Shown: in pieces, positions 37,893-45,323 of the stretch | Layout: each line of letters starts with the position of its first letter | Position numbering within the stretch: position 1 is the stretch's first letter | Assembly: GCA_017938925.1 (NCBI GenBank) | Contig: JAGBAO010000016.1 | Coordinates: 1-45,323 of the forward strand | Length of the DNA stretch: 45,323 nucleotides | Reading direction: 5' to 3' | DNA from: Bacteroidales bacterium | GTDB taxonomy: Bacteria; Bacteroidota; Bacteroidia; Bacteroidales; UBA932 | Notes under the pieces: model-generated | Databases searched by the model: none | Told to the model about the DNA's origin: nothing | What the model saw: the letters and a program-made list of their open reading frames with translations, nothing else | Made by a program: the position numbers and the translations under genes

Positions 37893-38318
37893 TTATTTGA
37901 CGCGGAACCAGTCCATTGTCCTGCCGAGAAGACCTCTCTTGTCGAGGGAACCGCGCACCTTGAGAGTGTCGCCTTCAACCTTCATCGAGCAGTTGTAGGT
38001 CTTTCCGTTACCCGGATCGTAGATGGAACCTCCGGAGTATTCGCCGCCTTTCTGCTTGAGTCCGCTGAGCATGTTCAGACCGATCAGCTGACGCGAACGG
38101 AGCTTTGCATCAGGATTGTTGCTGTCGACCGCAGGTGAACCGTCGGCTTCAGTAGGGTTCTTGAGCCATACGATCTTTCCGTTGAACACATCACCCTCCT
38201 GATATACCTCTACGATTGCAGAGCCGTCCTCGAGTTTCCACTTGCCGACGACGTCCTGTGCAAAGACTGCGGCGAGCGGTGCGAGCATGAAGATCATGCT
38301 GATAAAAAATCTTTTCAT
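37893..38318 (-). CDS. DUF2147 exported protein
   Basis: A 141-residue protein with a signal peptide (MKRFFISMIFMLAPLAAVFAQ). It carries the DUF2147 pattern: VVGKWKLEDGSAIVEVYQ, GKIVWLKNP, LIGLNMLSGLK, GSIYDPGNGKTYNCSM and GDTLKVRGSL, ending TMDWFRV. DUF2147 proteins are small lipocalin-like beta barrels of unknown function in the periplasm or outer membrane. It lies immediately upstream of metF and divergent from trpS, with overlapping palindromic promoters. Confidence 0.9.
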   Translation of the reverse strand: MKRFFISMIFMLAPLAAVFAQDVVGKWKLEDGSAIVEVYQEGDVFNGKIVWLKNPTEADGSPAVDSNNPDAKLRSRQLIGLNMLSGLKQKGGEYSGGSIYDPGNGKTYNCSMKVEGDTLKVRGSLDKRGLLGRTMDWFRVK

Positions 38319-38346
38319 CTTTTTGTCTGGTTTTAGTTAACGCCTG

Positions 38347-38354
38347 CAAATATA
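38347..38354 (-). promoter_or_regulatory. -7 box for DUF2147-metF
   Basis: TATATTTG on the minus strand, 29 bases before the DUF2147 ATG. It lies within a compound inverted repeat shared with the trpS promoter. Confidence 0.55.
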
Positions 38355-38365
38355 CAAATTTTGTA

Positions 38366-38373
38366 TATCTTTG
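38366..38373 (+). promoter_or_regulatory. -7 box for trpS
   Basis: TATCTTTG, 37 bases before the trpS ATG, divergent from the DUF2147 box. Confidence 0.5.
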
Positions 38374-38410
38374 TAAGATATTTGCAAACCGAAAGAAAAA
38401 CTCAGAAGAT

Positions 38411-39526
38411 ATGGGAAAAGTGATATTGACAGGTGACCGTCCGACCGGAAAGCTCCATCTCGGACATTATGTGGGATCGCTCAAGAGAAGGGTGGAACTT
38501 CAGAATTCAGGAGAGTTCGAGAAGATCTTCATCATGATTGCAGACGCCCAGGCCCTTACGGACAACGCCGACAATCCGGAGAAGATCCGTCAGAACATCA
38601 TAGAGGTCGCCCTGGACTATCTTGCAGCGGGGCTTGATCCTGAAAAGGTGACCATCTTCATCCAGTCACAGGTTCCGGAGCTATGCGAGCTTGCATTCTA
38701 TTATATGAATCTCGTGACAGTCCAGCGTCTTCAGCGCAACCCGACCGTCAAGCAGGAGATCCAGCTCAGAGGGTTCTGCGATGGGGATGATGATGATAAC
38801 CAGAACAAGAAGGGAACCCCTGTAGGTTTCTTCACCTATCCTATCAGTCAGGCATCAGACATCACTGCCTTCAAGGCGACTACGGTTCCAGTAGGCGTGG
38901 ACCAGGCTCCGATGATCGAGCAGACCCGTGAGATTGTCCATAAATTCAATTCCGTTTATGGAGAGACGCTGGTCACCCCTGAGATGATGCTTCCTGAGAA
39001 CGCCACCTGCTGCCGTCTTCCGGGCACTGATGGAAAGGCGAAGATGAGCAAGTCGCTCGGAAACTGCATCTATCTTTCAGACAGTTCGAAGGAGATCAAG
39101 AAGAAGGTCAACAGCATGTACACCGACCCTGAGCATCTTCAGATCACTGATCCGGGTCATGTGGAAGGAAATGTGGTCTTCACCTATCTCGACGCATTCT
39201 GCACCGACGAGCATTTCGCAAAGTTCCTTCCGGAATATGAAAATCTCGACCAGATGAAGGACCACTATCGCCGGGGCGGACTCGGAGACGGCACCTGCAA
39301 GAAGTTCCTCTTCAACATCATGGAGGATTTCCTCCAGCCTATGAGGGAGCGCAGGGCCGAGTATGAGAGAAATATCCCGCATGTGTATGACATCCTGCGC
39401 AAGGGTTCCGAAACTGCTCGCGAAGAGGCTGCAAAAACCCTCGCCCAGGTGCGCAAGGCTATGAAGATCGACTATTTTGACGATGCAGAACTCATTGCCG
39501 AGCACACTGCAAGATACAAGGCGTAA
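38411..39526 (+). CDS. trpS: Tryptophanyl-tRNA synthetase
   Basis: A 371-residue class I synthetase that charges tRNA-Trp. The HIGH-type motif is in GKLHLGHY (His16-His19), and the KMSKS motif is exact at 211-215 (AKMSKSLGN). Trp-binding elements are TGDRPTG and GVDQAPMIEQTRE. An acidic insert near residue 118-128 (GDDDDNQNKKG) lengthens it beyond the usual 330; this longer form occurs in several phyla. The stop is four bases from the convergent STAND NTPase stop. Confidence 0.95.
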   Translation: MGKVILTGDRPTGKLHLGHYVGSLKRRVELQNSGEFEKIFIMIADAQALTDNADNPEKIRQNIIEVALDYLAAGLDPEKVTIFIQSQVPELCELAFYYMNLVTVQRLQRNPTVKQEIQLRGFCDGDDDDNQNKKGTPVGFFTYPISQASDITAFKATTVPVGVDQAPMIEQTREIVHKFNSVYGETLVTPEMMLPENATCCRLPGTDGKAKMSKSLGNCIYLSDSSKEIKKKVNSMYTDPEHLQITDPGHVEGNVVFTYLDAFCTDEHFAKFLPEYENLDQMKDHYRRGGLGDGTCKKFLFNIMEDFLQPMRERRAEYERNIPHVYDILRKGSETAREEAAKTLAQVRKAMKIDYFDDAELIAEHTARYKA

Positions 39527-39530
39527 ATAT

Positions 39531-42500
39531 CTATAGATTCACTTTGAAGAGGTGCTTGAAAAGTACTCTGACGACCTTGTCAAACCATTCGTAGCTGTCC
39601 TTTGACTCCGGTGCGAGGCACATGGCTTCGTAGGCGAACTCATCGACTGCCTCCTCGTGTATCAGCGACCAGATAAGGAAGTTTCCGAACTTATGCGTAA
39701 ACAGGTCTGATAGTCTTTCTCCTCCCGGGTTGTAGCTCAGGAGTTCGTCCTTATATTTAGGAATTCCAGGGAACGGAAGGCCTGAAAGGTCTTTCTTAAG
39801 GAAGGCGTTCACCTCGTCCGGGAAATAGTTCTTGGCGGTTCCGAGCACCTTTCCTATCAGAGTCACTATATCCTCGCTGAATTCGTCAAGTATCTGCTGA
39901 CTGTCAATCCTGCAGATTACATCGAGCAGAAGGTCCAGGGCTGTGTGGATGTACCCGGAGTCCGTGACAAGTTCGGATATGTTGTCGATCAGATGCACAA
40001 GCAGCTGGGTGTCACGCCCTTCCACTGCTTGCTGCAGAAGTCTTCTGAAGAGCGGGGCATTGGCCGAATGCGGGTCTCTTGCGTCTCCGTGACGGCAAGC
40101 CCATACCATTGCATACCATGTCATCACGTTCCTCTTGTACAGCTGGCGCGGATTGGCCTTGTGGCTGTTCCTTCCCTTGAAATATCCCTTGCATCTGAGG
40201 GTCCAGTCCTCGCACCACTGCGAGAGCATCTCCCATGCGTATTCAGGGAATGTGTCCATCTTGAGTCCCAGCTGGTAGAGTACATAGATCAGTGACATCT
40301 GGGAGTAGTCGAACCACTCTGTGTCATCTATGCCGCCTTCCCTGAAGTTCTTCAGAACAGGATACACGTCGTCCCAAGAGCAGATTCCCATGATGATCAG
40401 GATCCTCTCAAGAGCGAAGTATGTGAAGCTGTCGCCGGAGCGGTAGGCTGATATAACCTTGTCCTGGAAAGGCCTGAAATCTGGAGCCTCCTCCCTCGGA
40501 GCCGGCGCATCTGCCGCAAAGTAGCGCGAGTGCTGGAAGATGAAGCTCATCGCTGTCTTGAGGTCCTCCCTGCACCATGAGCCGTCCCGGCTTGTAAGCG
40601 GAATCACGGAGTCTTCCCAGAATGACTGGTATTCGATGACATTGTTCACATAGTCCGACTGGAAGGTGATCTGCTTCCTGAGGACCATCTGGAAGAACGG
40701 CAGCAGGATCCTGATGAGTGAGTAGTTGAGGGTGATGTGCCTGAAGACTTCTATCGTCTCTCCAAGCATTCCCGCAACCCTGGACCTGTCATTATCGTCT
40801 CCGGATATCAGTGCATCGATGATCAGCAGCACGTTGAGCCTTGTGCCGATCTCCAGGTCGCTCATGATGGCTTTCCTCCTTCGCTCGCCGAAAGGCATGG
40901 CCAGAAGAGGAGTTGAGCATATTTCCCTGTACATCCTGTTGACGATCTGCTCCGAAAGGTTCTCCTTGAGAGGGGTTCCGCTGAGAGTGCATTTCTTCTT
41001 TGAAACGTAGTATGCATACATGCACACGTCGTTCTTCACTTCTGTCACAGGGTCCAGCATCAGCTTCCACAGCAGATTGAACGGATCCTGCGAGTATATC
41101 TTCTCATTGTGGTAGTCGGTGAGCATGATACCGTTGAGCAGAGTCACCGATGCCAGCGAACGCTGCCTGATGAGCGGCGAGATGACCATGGAAAGTTCCT
41201 TGTGTCTTGCGATGGTGACATCGTCAGCCTTATTGGCTTCAATGGTCCTGGTCACGGCGTTATATTCAGGAATGACTGCCCTGCAGTCCTCTCCGGTCCT
41301 TTCTATGAGCTCTCCCAGAAGTGAGAATATCTCGGTCTCGTAGTTCTCCCTCACCATGACGTTCATCACGTCCGTTGCCAGTGACATGATCTCGAACCCG
41401 CTTTCCTCAAGGCTGGAGAGTGCGATGACCGTGTCCGGCTTTCCTGTGGCCAGATAGTCCATTATGAGCACGTTGCGCATTGCCCCCATGAAGACTTCAT
41501 TGGCGCTGGCCTGTCCTATGGTGGATGTGAATGTCTCGGCGCTGATGTTCTCTCCCGTTCTTGAGTTCCTTTCGAAGAAGAGCAGAGCCAGCATATATTC
41601 CAGGAATCTTTCGTAGATGAAGAGGATCTTTTCGTTATCGACAAGCCTGAGGACTGGTCTCTCCGGCTTGTTGAGCAGTTCCGCGAATGCCACGCTGTAT
41701 CCGTCTTTCTTGAAGATCAGGACAGCGGCCTTGTGCAGAGGAGAGTCCGGGTTGTCATGAGCGGCCTGAAGGTCGGTCATGGTTATGGAATCTGTCGCGT
41801 TTCCGCACAGGTATGAGTCGAGGATATGCCCGGCGATTTCTCGTATGATCTCCACTTGCCTGTGTCCGGCATATGAAACGGATATGTCCTGAACCATCTT
41901 GTGGAAGAGGGCAAGCGAGGTGAATTCCCTCATGGCCTGAGGAAAGTCCTGGCCGAGGTAGTTCGTGCAGGCCATCTTCAGCACCAGCGGGTCCTTCATC
42001 CTGATGGTGACTCCTCTTGGCAGGAGGTCGAACGGTGTCTTCATCTGGAAGAGGTCACCGTAGATATGATAGGCCTTCCTCACCTCCATGTCTGTGAATC
42101 CCTTGACTGCCGTGTTCTCTTCCTCGCCGGAATTATAGAACAGTGACTGGTCCTGTCTTGCCGCTTCCGGCATGATAAGGTTCTTCCATGTGTAGTTGCG
42201 GCAGGTAAAGAGAATCTTGAACTGTCCGTATCCCGGTTCGATGAATGTCTTGTAAAGATCCCTGTACAGCATCAGAGGACCTTCGGTGTCACTGGTGAGC
42301 CCCGGGTATTCTATACATTCGTTGATTGCGTCAATGAGTATGAGCACCTTCCTGTTCCTGGACCTTGCCGCATTTGCCAGTGACTGCACCAGACCGGCGA
42401 CGGGTTTGTGCATGGACCACCCGAAGGTGCTTTTGAGTCTGTTCTCCAGCGTGATGTCCGCAAATTCGGAGCCGGAGAATATCATCACTCCCTCGTCAGA

Positions 42501-43574
42501 TTCCGGGAATGTCTCTGTCCAGTAGCATAGCTGGGTGGTCTTTCCCTGACCGGCTTCTCCCAGAAGAGGGAAGATTACTGAACCAGACTCAAGGAAACCC
42601 TTCAGTTCCGTTGTCAGGCTTTCCCTTTCCACGAAAAGTTCCCGGTTGTACTTCTTCTCGGCATAGATCCTGGTCAGGAATGAGGAGGTGTTTCCGTTCA
42701 GCAATGCGCTCCATTGTTCCCAGTTGAGGGTCCTGCTGATGTCGAAGGACGGCAGGAGCTCCTGCATCCAGGCATCAAATTCATCATTCAGACTGTCTGT
42801 CGTCTGTGAAAGGGCCTCTTCGTTGGATGATATGTACGCCACCAGCTCGTCCTTGAGGGTCTGGAATACATAGATATGTCCTTTTCCGTTGCAGTGTATC
42901 AGAGGGTAGAGGTCTATGTGACGGCTGCCTTCACATATATAATAATGTCCTTCCTTCAGAGTCTCGTCCTGCCCGTCCGGTTTCGGACTGTGTCCGTTCA
43001 GCAGCAGCGTCTCTCCGCCTGGCATTGCGGTCTTGAACTGCATTCTTCCCAAAGGCATGAGGGCCTGGACGAATTCCAGGAAACGGTCATGGATGCCTGC
43101 GGCGACCTCCCTGTATATCTCCTGTGAGAGTGTGGTTCCGTGTCCTTTGTAGTCGTTCCTGATCTTTACGATGCTCTGTTCGCCCTTTCTCCCCAGGATT
43201 AAATGCTTCTTAGGCGATATGACCTTGGACAGGGACTGCACGAATTCGTTGTCCGGCAATGAGACCGCAGCCAGGCCGGCGAGCGGGGTCAGTATGTCAT
43301 TCGCCCAGTCTCCGAAGGACAGTGGGCGCTTGTTGTCTATCTTTCCTATTGCCTTGACCACTGAAGGATGGTCTCTGAATTCCCCGCCTTCGGCCTTCAG
43401 CAGGCCCAGAAGGACTATCGAAAGGAACTGGCATGATGTCTCGAAGAAGTCGAGCATATAGTTCATGGCTCCCGACCAGTTTCCCTTTTCCGCTTCGCAG
43501 ATGTATCCCTGCATCGGATGGGCAAGGGAATAGGGCAGGGAGTTGGTGCCTTCGGCAAGGATTTCAGTCCTCAT
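39531..43574 (-). CDS. STAND/NACHT-type NTPase with HEPN-like N-terminus and helical repeats
   Basis: A 1347-residue cytosolic protein. Residues ~15-175 are a helical domain with R139-N-x4-H145 (IRNDYKGHG), the R-x4-6-H form of HEPN RNases. Residues ~185-270 are a strand-rich domain (HYYICEGSRHIDLYPLIHC). The NTPase core has the Walker A GEAGQGKTT (Lys345), Walker B LILIDAINE (Asp415, Glu419) and a sensor arginine in TCRNYTW (Arg459). From ~560 to the end it is helical solenoid, probably the sensing part. This order, effector-NTPase-sensor, is that of antiphage STAND proteins (Avs, bacterial NACHT), though other STAND regulators exist. It is divergent from a two-helix membrane protein gene. 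Base composition is like its neighbours, so transfer is not recent. Confidence 0.7.
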   Translation of the reverse strand: MRTEILAEGTNSLPYSLAHPMQGYICEAEKGNWSGAMNYMLDFFETSCQFLSIVLLGLLKAEGGEFRDHPSVVKAIGKIDNKRPLSFGDWANDILTPLAGLAAVSLPDNEFVQSLSKVISPKKHLILGRKGEQSIVKIRNDYKGHGTTLSQEIYREVAAGIHDRFLEFVQALMPLGRMQFKTAMPGGETLLLNGHSPKPDGQDETLKEGHYYICEGSRHIDLYPLIHCNGKGHIYVFQTLKDELVAYISSNEEALSQTTDSLNDEFDAWMQELLPSFDISRTLNWEQWSALLNGNTSSFLTRIYAEKKYNRELFVERESLTTELKGFLESGSVIFPLLGEAGQGKTTQLCYWTETFPESDEGVMIFSGSEFADITLENRLKSTFGWSMHKPVAGLVQSLANAARSRNRKVLILIDAINECIEYPGLTSDTEGPLMLYRDLYKTFIEPGYGQFKILFTCRNYTWKNLIMPEAARQDQSLFYNSGEEENTAVKGFTDMEVRKAYHIYGDLFQMKTPFDLLPRGVTIRMKDPLVLKMACTNYLGQDFPQAMREFTSLALFHKMVQDISVSYAGHRQVEIIREIAGHILDSYLCGNATDSITMTDLQAAHDNPDSPLHKAAVLIFKKDGYSVAFAELLNKPERPVLRLVDNEKILFIYERFLEYMLALLFFERNSRTGENISAETFTSTIGQASANEVFMGAMRNVLIMDYLATGKPDTVIALSSLEESGFEIMSLATDVMNVMVRENYETEIFSLLGELIERTGEDCRAVIPEYNAVTRTIEANKADDVTIARHKELSMVISPLIRQRSLASVTLLNGIMLTDYHNEKIYSQDPFNLLWKLMLDPVTEVKNDVCMYAYYVSKKKCTLSGTPLKENLSEQIVNRMYREICSTPLLAMPFGERRRKAIMSDLEIGTRLNVLLIIDALISGDDNDRSRVAGMLGETIEVFRHITLNYSLIRILLPFFQMVLRKQITFQSDYVNNVIEYQSFWEDSVIPLTSRDGSWCREDLKTAMSFIFQHSRYFAADAPAPREEAPDFRPFQDKVISAYRSGDSFTYFALERILIIMGICSWDDVYPVLKNFREGGIDDTEWFDYSQMSLIYVLYQLGLKMDTFPEYAWEMLSQWCEDWTLRCKGYFKGRNSHKANPRQLYKRNVMTWYAMVWACRHGDARDPHSANAPLFRRLLQQAVEGRDTQLLVHLIDNISELVTDSGYIHTALDLLLDVICRIDSQQILDEFSEDIVTLIGKVLGTAKNYFPDEVNAFLKKDLSGLPFPGIPKYKDELLSYNPGGERLSDLFTHKFGNFLIWSLIHEEAVDEFAYEAMCLAPESKDSYEWFDKVVRVLFKHLFKVNL

Positions 43575-43599
43575 AATGAATGTTTTATGTTATGATAAG

Positions 43600-43607
43600 C
43601 AAATTTA
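43600..43607 (-). promoter_or_regulatory. -7 box for the STAND NTPase
   Basis: TAAATTTG on the minus strand, 25 bases before the NTPase ATG. It faces a matching plus-strand box 11 bases away. Confidence 0.45.
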
Positions 43608-43618
43608 TAAATAATAAT

Positions 43619-43626
43619 TAAATTTG
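43619..43626 (+). promoter_or_regulatory. -7 box for the two-helix membrane protein
   Basis: TAAATTTG, 15 bases before the ATG at 43642, implying a leader of under ten bases. The promoters of the two genes overlap. Confidence 0.45.
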
Positions 43627-43641
43627 TGAAAATTTACGCAG

Positions 43642-44862
43642 ATGCAGTATAGAGACATTGCTTTCCTTTGCGGATATTTCTCCGTGAAGAATGGAAATCC
43701 GAACGATATATTCGCCTCTCAGGGAGGCTTCTGGACCAGGGTGGAATATCAGGGAGAGGAACTGGCGTGGGCCAGGGATTTCTATTATCCTGAGTTTGCC
43801 GAATTCATGATGTGCGAGGTTTCTGCCTATTCCCATTCGTGTGACAGCGAAATCCCGCTCAAGCTCAGGGATGGCAGGGAGCATAAGGTGCATCTGGATG
43901 AGTTATGTGCCTATGTCTTCCCGTTCGGAATAGTGATCATTACCGTAAAGGTCAGTCAGCAGGCCGAGAGGATTCAGGATATCCTTGATGCGCTCTTCAT
44001 GATGCGCGGCATATGTTCGGCGGATAAGTCATTGATGCCGGAATATGTGTCGTCAGTTCTTGATCCGCTCTCTGTTCTGAATCACGCGGCCGGCAATCCG
44101 CTTGACTACAGGTATCTGATGGAGTGCGGAAACAAGTTCAGGATATTCCACATGATCCTGTGTGGGGACAGACCAGCCGATGAGACCGCTTTCGATGCCC
44201 TTCTGTATGGAGGAGGTACCCTGCTGGAGTACAAGGACGACGATCCGAAGGGATTCTCACGGCAGTATTATGAGAACATCATGTCCGGAAGCCGGGTGTC
44301 GGTGTTCAACAACTGGAAGGCTTTGTCGCTGCTGGATACGTTCACTATCGTCGCCCATGGCGTGCAGAAGGAGATGCTGAATCTGTGGTGCAGCGAGTAT
44401 TTCGGCAAGCTGTATCTTTATGCTCTCTACAGGAAATTCTTCCTGTTCCGCATCTACGGCGACTTCCGTTCGGGAGCCAAGGAAATCTCCAAAGTGCGCA
44501 AGGATCTTACTCGGTTCGAGAATGACCATACCTTCCCGAAGGTATCATACAACTTCCTTCCGGAGACTCTGATGGATGCAATGGAAAAGGGGCTCGACGT
44601 GCAGACTGAGACCGTCAAGGTGGCAGAGATGATCGAACGCGAGAATGCCCGCAGGGAGGCCGAGACCGGCGACAAGATGAATCTTTTCCTGGGAGTGATC
44701 ACCTGTCTGACCCTCTTCTCCGCAATATGGGATTTCGCCTGCCTGATGGATGGCGCATTCGAATTCAGTACAAACATCGGTACAGCTACCGGAATAAGGG
44801 CCTGCGCTATGCTCCTGATATCCGTCATCTGCATATCAGCCTTCTTCGTCAGGAGAAAGTAA
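43642..44862 (+). CDS. Uncharacterised protein with C-terminal two-helix membrane anchor
   Basis: A 406-residue protein with no signal peptide. A soluble part of about 340 residues begins with YRDIAFLCGYFSVKNGNP and contains AYVFPFGIVIITVKVS, a strand that starts a helical stretch (ERIQDILDALFMMRG). A long helical region at about 270-340 leads to two membrane helices at ~346-369 and ~385-403, ending in FFVRRK. The layout (soluble domain, long helix, two membrane helices) is like CorA-type or pore-forming effectors, but the CorA GMN motif is absent and I do not recognise the family. It shares a 67-base divergent promoter region with the STAND NTPase, so co-function is likely. A terminator follows directly. 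Confidence 0.65.
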   Translation: MQYRDIAFLCGYFSVKNGNPNDIFASQGGFWTRVEYQGEELAWARDFYYPEFAEFMMCEVSAYSHSCDSEIPLKLRDGREHKVHLDELCAYVFPFGIVIITVKVSQQAERIQDILDALFMMRGICSADKSLMPEYVSSVLDPLSVLNHAAGNPLDYRYLMECGNKFRIFHMILCGDRPADETAFDALLYGGGTLLEYKDDDPKGFSRQYYENIMSGSRVSVFNNWKALSLLDTFTIVAHGVQKEMLNLWCSEYFGKLYLYALYRKFFLFRIYGDFRSGAKEISKVRKDLTRFENDHTFPKVSYNFLPETLMDAMEKGLDVQTETVKVAEMIERENARREAETGDKMNLFLGVITCLTLFSAIWDFACLMDGAFEFSTNIGTATGIRACAMLLISVICISAFFVRRK

Positions 44863-44865
44863 ATG

Positions 44866-44904
44866 AAGAACCCCGGAAATCTTTGGATTTTCGGGGTTCT
44901 TTTT
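44866..44904 (+). terminator. Terminator after the two-helix membrane protein gene
   Basis: AAGAACCCCGGAAATC (44866-44881) pairs with GATTTTCGGGGTTCTT (44886-44901), with one G-T pair, around a TTTG loop, ending in five T. It closes the two-gene module on the right. Confidence 0.88.
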
Positions 44905-44924
44905 ACCTGGATGTGAGACTCATC

Positions 44925-45224
44925 CTACCTCTCGTACTCTACTTTCGCACGCACTTCCGCGATGGTCTTCACGTATTCTATTACGTTGTCCCTCATGGTG
45001 TCTGCCTTGTAGGCTGCAAGAGCTTCCCAGCTTTCAAAGTCTGCAATCATGACTGCATCGTATGAGGTCTTTCCCTCATTTCTGTTGATGCCGATTTCAA
45101 TGGCTGTCAGACCAGGCACGAGTCCCAGGAGGGACTCATATTTTTCCTTGACATCTTCAGCGAGTTCCTTCGGAGTCTTGCCATCTGATGGCTTGAACTT
45201 CCACATTACACAATATCTTACCAT
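44925..45224 (-). CDS. Dabb-family (stress-responsive alpha/beta barrel) protein
   Basis: A 99-residue protein of the Dabb/dimeric ferredoxin-like barrel family. It has MVRYCVMWKFKP at the N-terminus, LVPGLTAIEIGINRNE in the middle and SYDAVMIADFESWEALAAYKADT, the usual order of strand, helix and strand. Members form dimers, and some act on small aromatic or stress-related compounds; the role here is unknown. The start is ATG at 45222-45224, where the domain begins. An open extension of 23 codons upstream lacks family similarity. The last ~100 bases of the window contain no other gene. Confidence 0.85.
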   Translation of the reverse strand: MVRYCVMWKFKPSDGKTPKELAEDVKEKYESLLGLVPGLTAIEIGINRNEGKTSYDAVMIADFESWEALAAYKADTMRDNVIEYVKTIAEVRAKVEYER

Positions 45225-45323
45225 ATCACTCCAATGTTTAGTGTTAAAATCATATTTGACCACTAATTTAAGAACTATCTTCGACACTACCAAATAAATC
45301 GAAAAAAATACCTTCCTTCGTTC

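Overview
The window looks like a chromosomal segment of a Bacteroidales bacterium. The evidence is the promoter style (TTG, about 19-20 bases, then TAnnTTTG), the lack of Shine-Dalgarno sites, a zinc-free L31, a GH29 fucosidase, a secreted DPP IV, a PgpH-like HD phosphodiesterase and a spirochaete/chlamydia-like V-type ATPase operon containing DUF2764. Most of it is housekeeping sequence with even composition. No tRNA, rRNA, CRISPR array, IS element or SusC/SusD pair was seen.

Layout. 1-474: tail of an unidentified gene, then rpmE2 with its own promoter and terminator. 473-3575 (minus): ftsE-nth-rluA-like, tightly coupled. 3650-8409 (plus): two exported proteins, a large TPR protein and a beta-barrel protein. 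8464-12540: gyrB and a PgpH-like c-di-AMP phosphodiesterase. 12641-15891: tig, clpP, clpX (protein folding and proteolysis), ending in a strong terminator. 16054-16926: an AT-rich RhuM/PLD-like accessory gene. 17006-19255: M20 dipeptidase and pyrF. 19258-21151 (minus): sdaA and an overlapping hypothetical gene. 21238-24416: an exported hypothetical protein, DPP IV and a small hypothetical gene. 24475-28015: fucosidase, ndk, gpsA.

28193-35435 (minus) is a seven-gene V-ATPase operon in the order E, DUF2764, A, B, D, I, K. No gene resembling the usual C, F or G subunits is present. The K subunit carries the set of side chains known to bind sodium in Enterococcus NtpK, so the enzyme may be sodium-coupled. 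A membrane-anchored AraC-type regulator is transcribed divergently from the operon. It is followed by metF and a DUF2147 gene (minus), and trpS (plus).

The most unusual locus is 39531-44862. A 1347-residue STAND/NACHT-type NTPase with a HEPN-like N-terminal motif and a long helical C-terminal region is transcribed away from a 406-residue protein ending in two membrane helices. They share a 67-base region with two facing promoter boxes. This has the form of a compact two-gene sensor/effector immunity module. That function is inferred from architecture and is not demonstrated. A Dabb-family gene closes the window.
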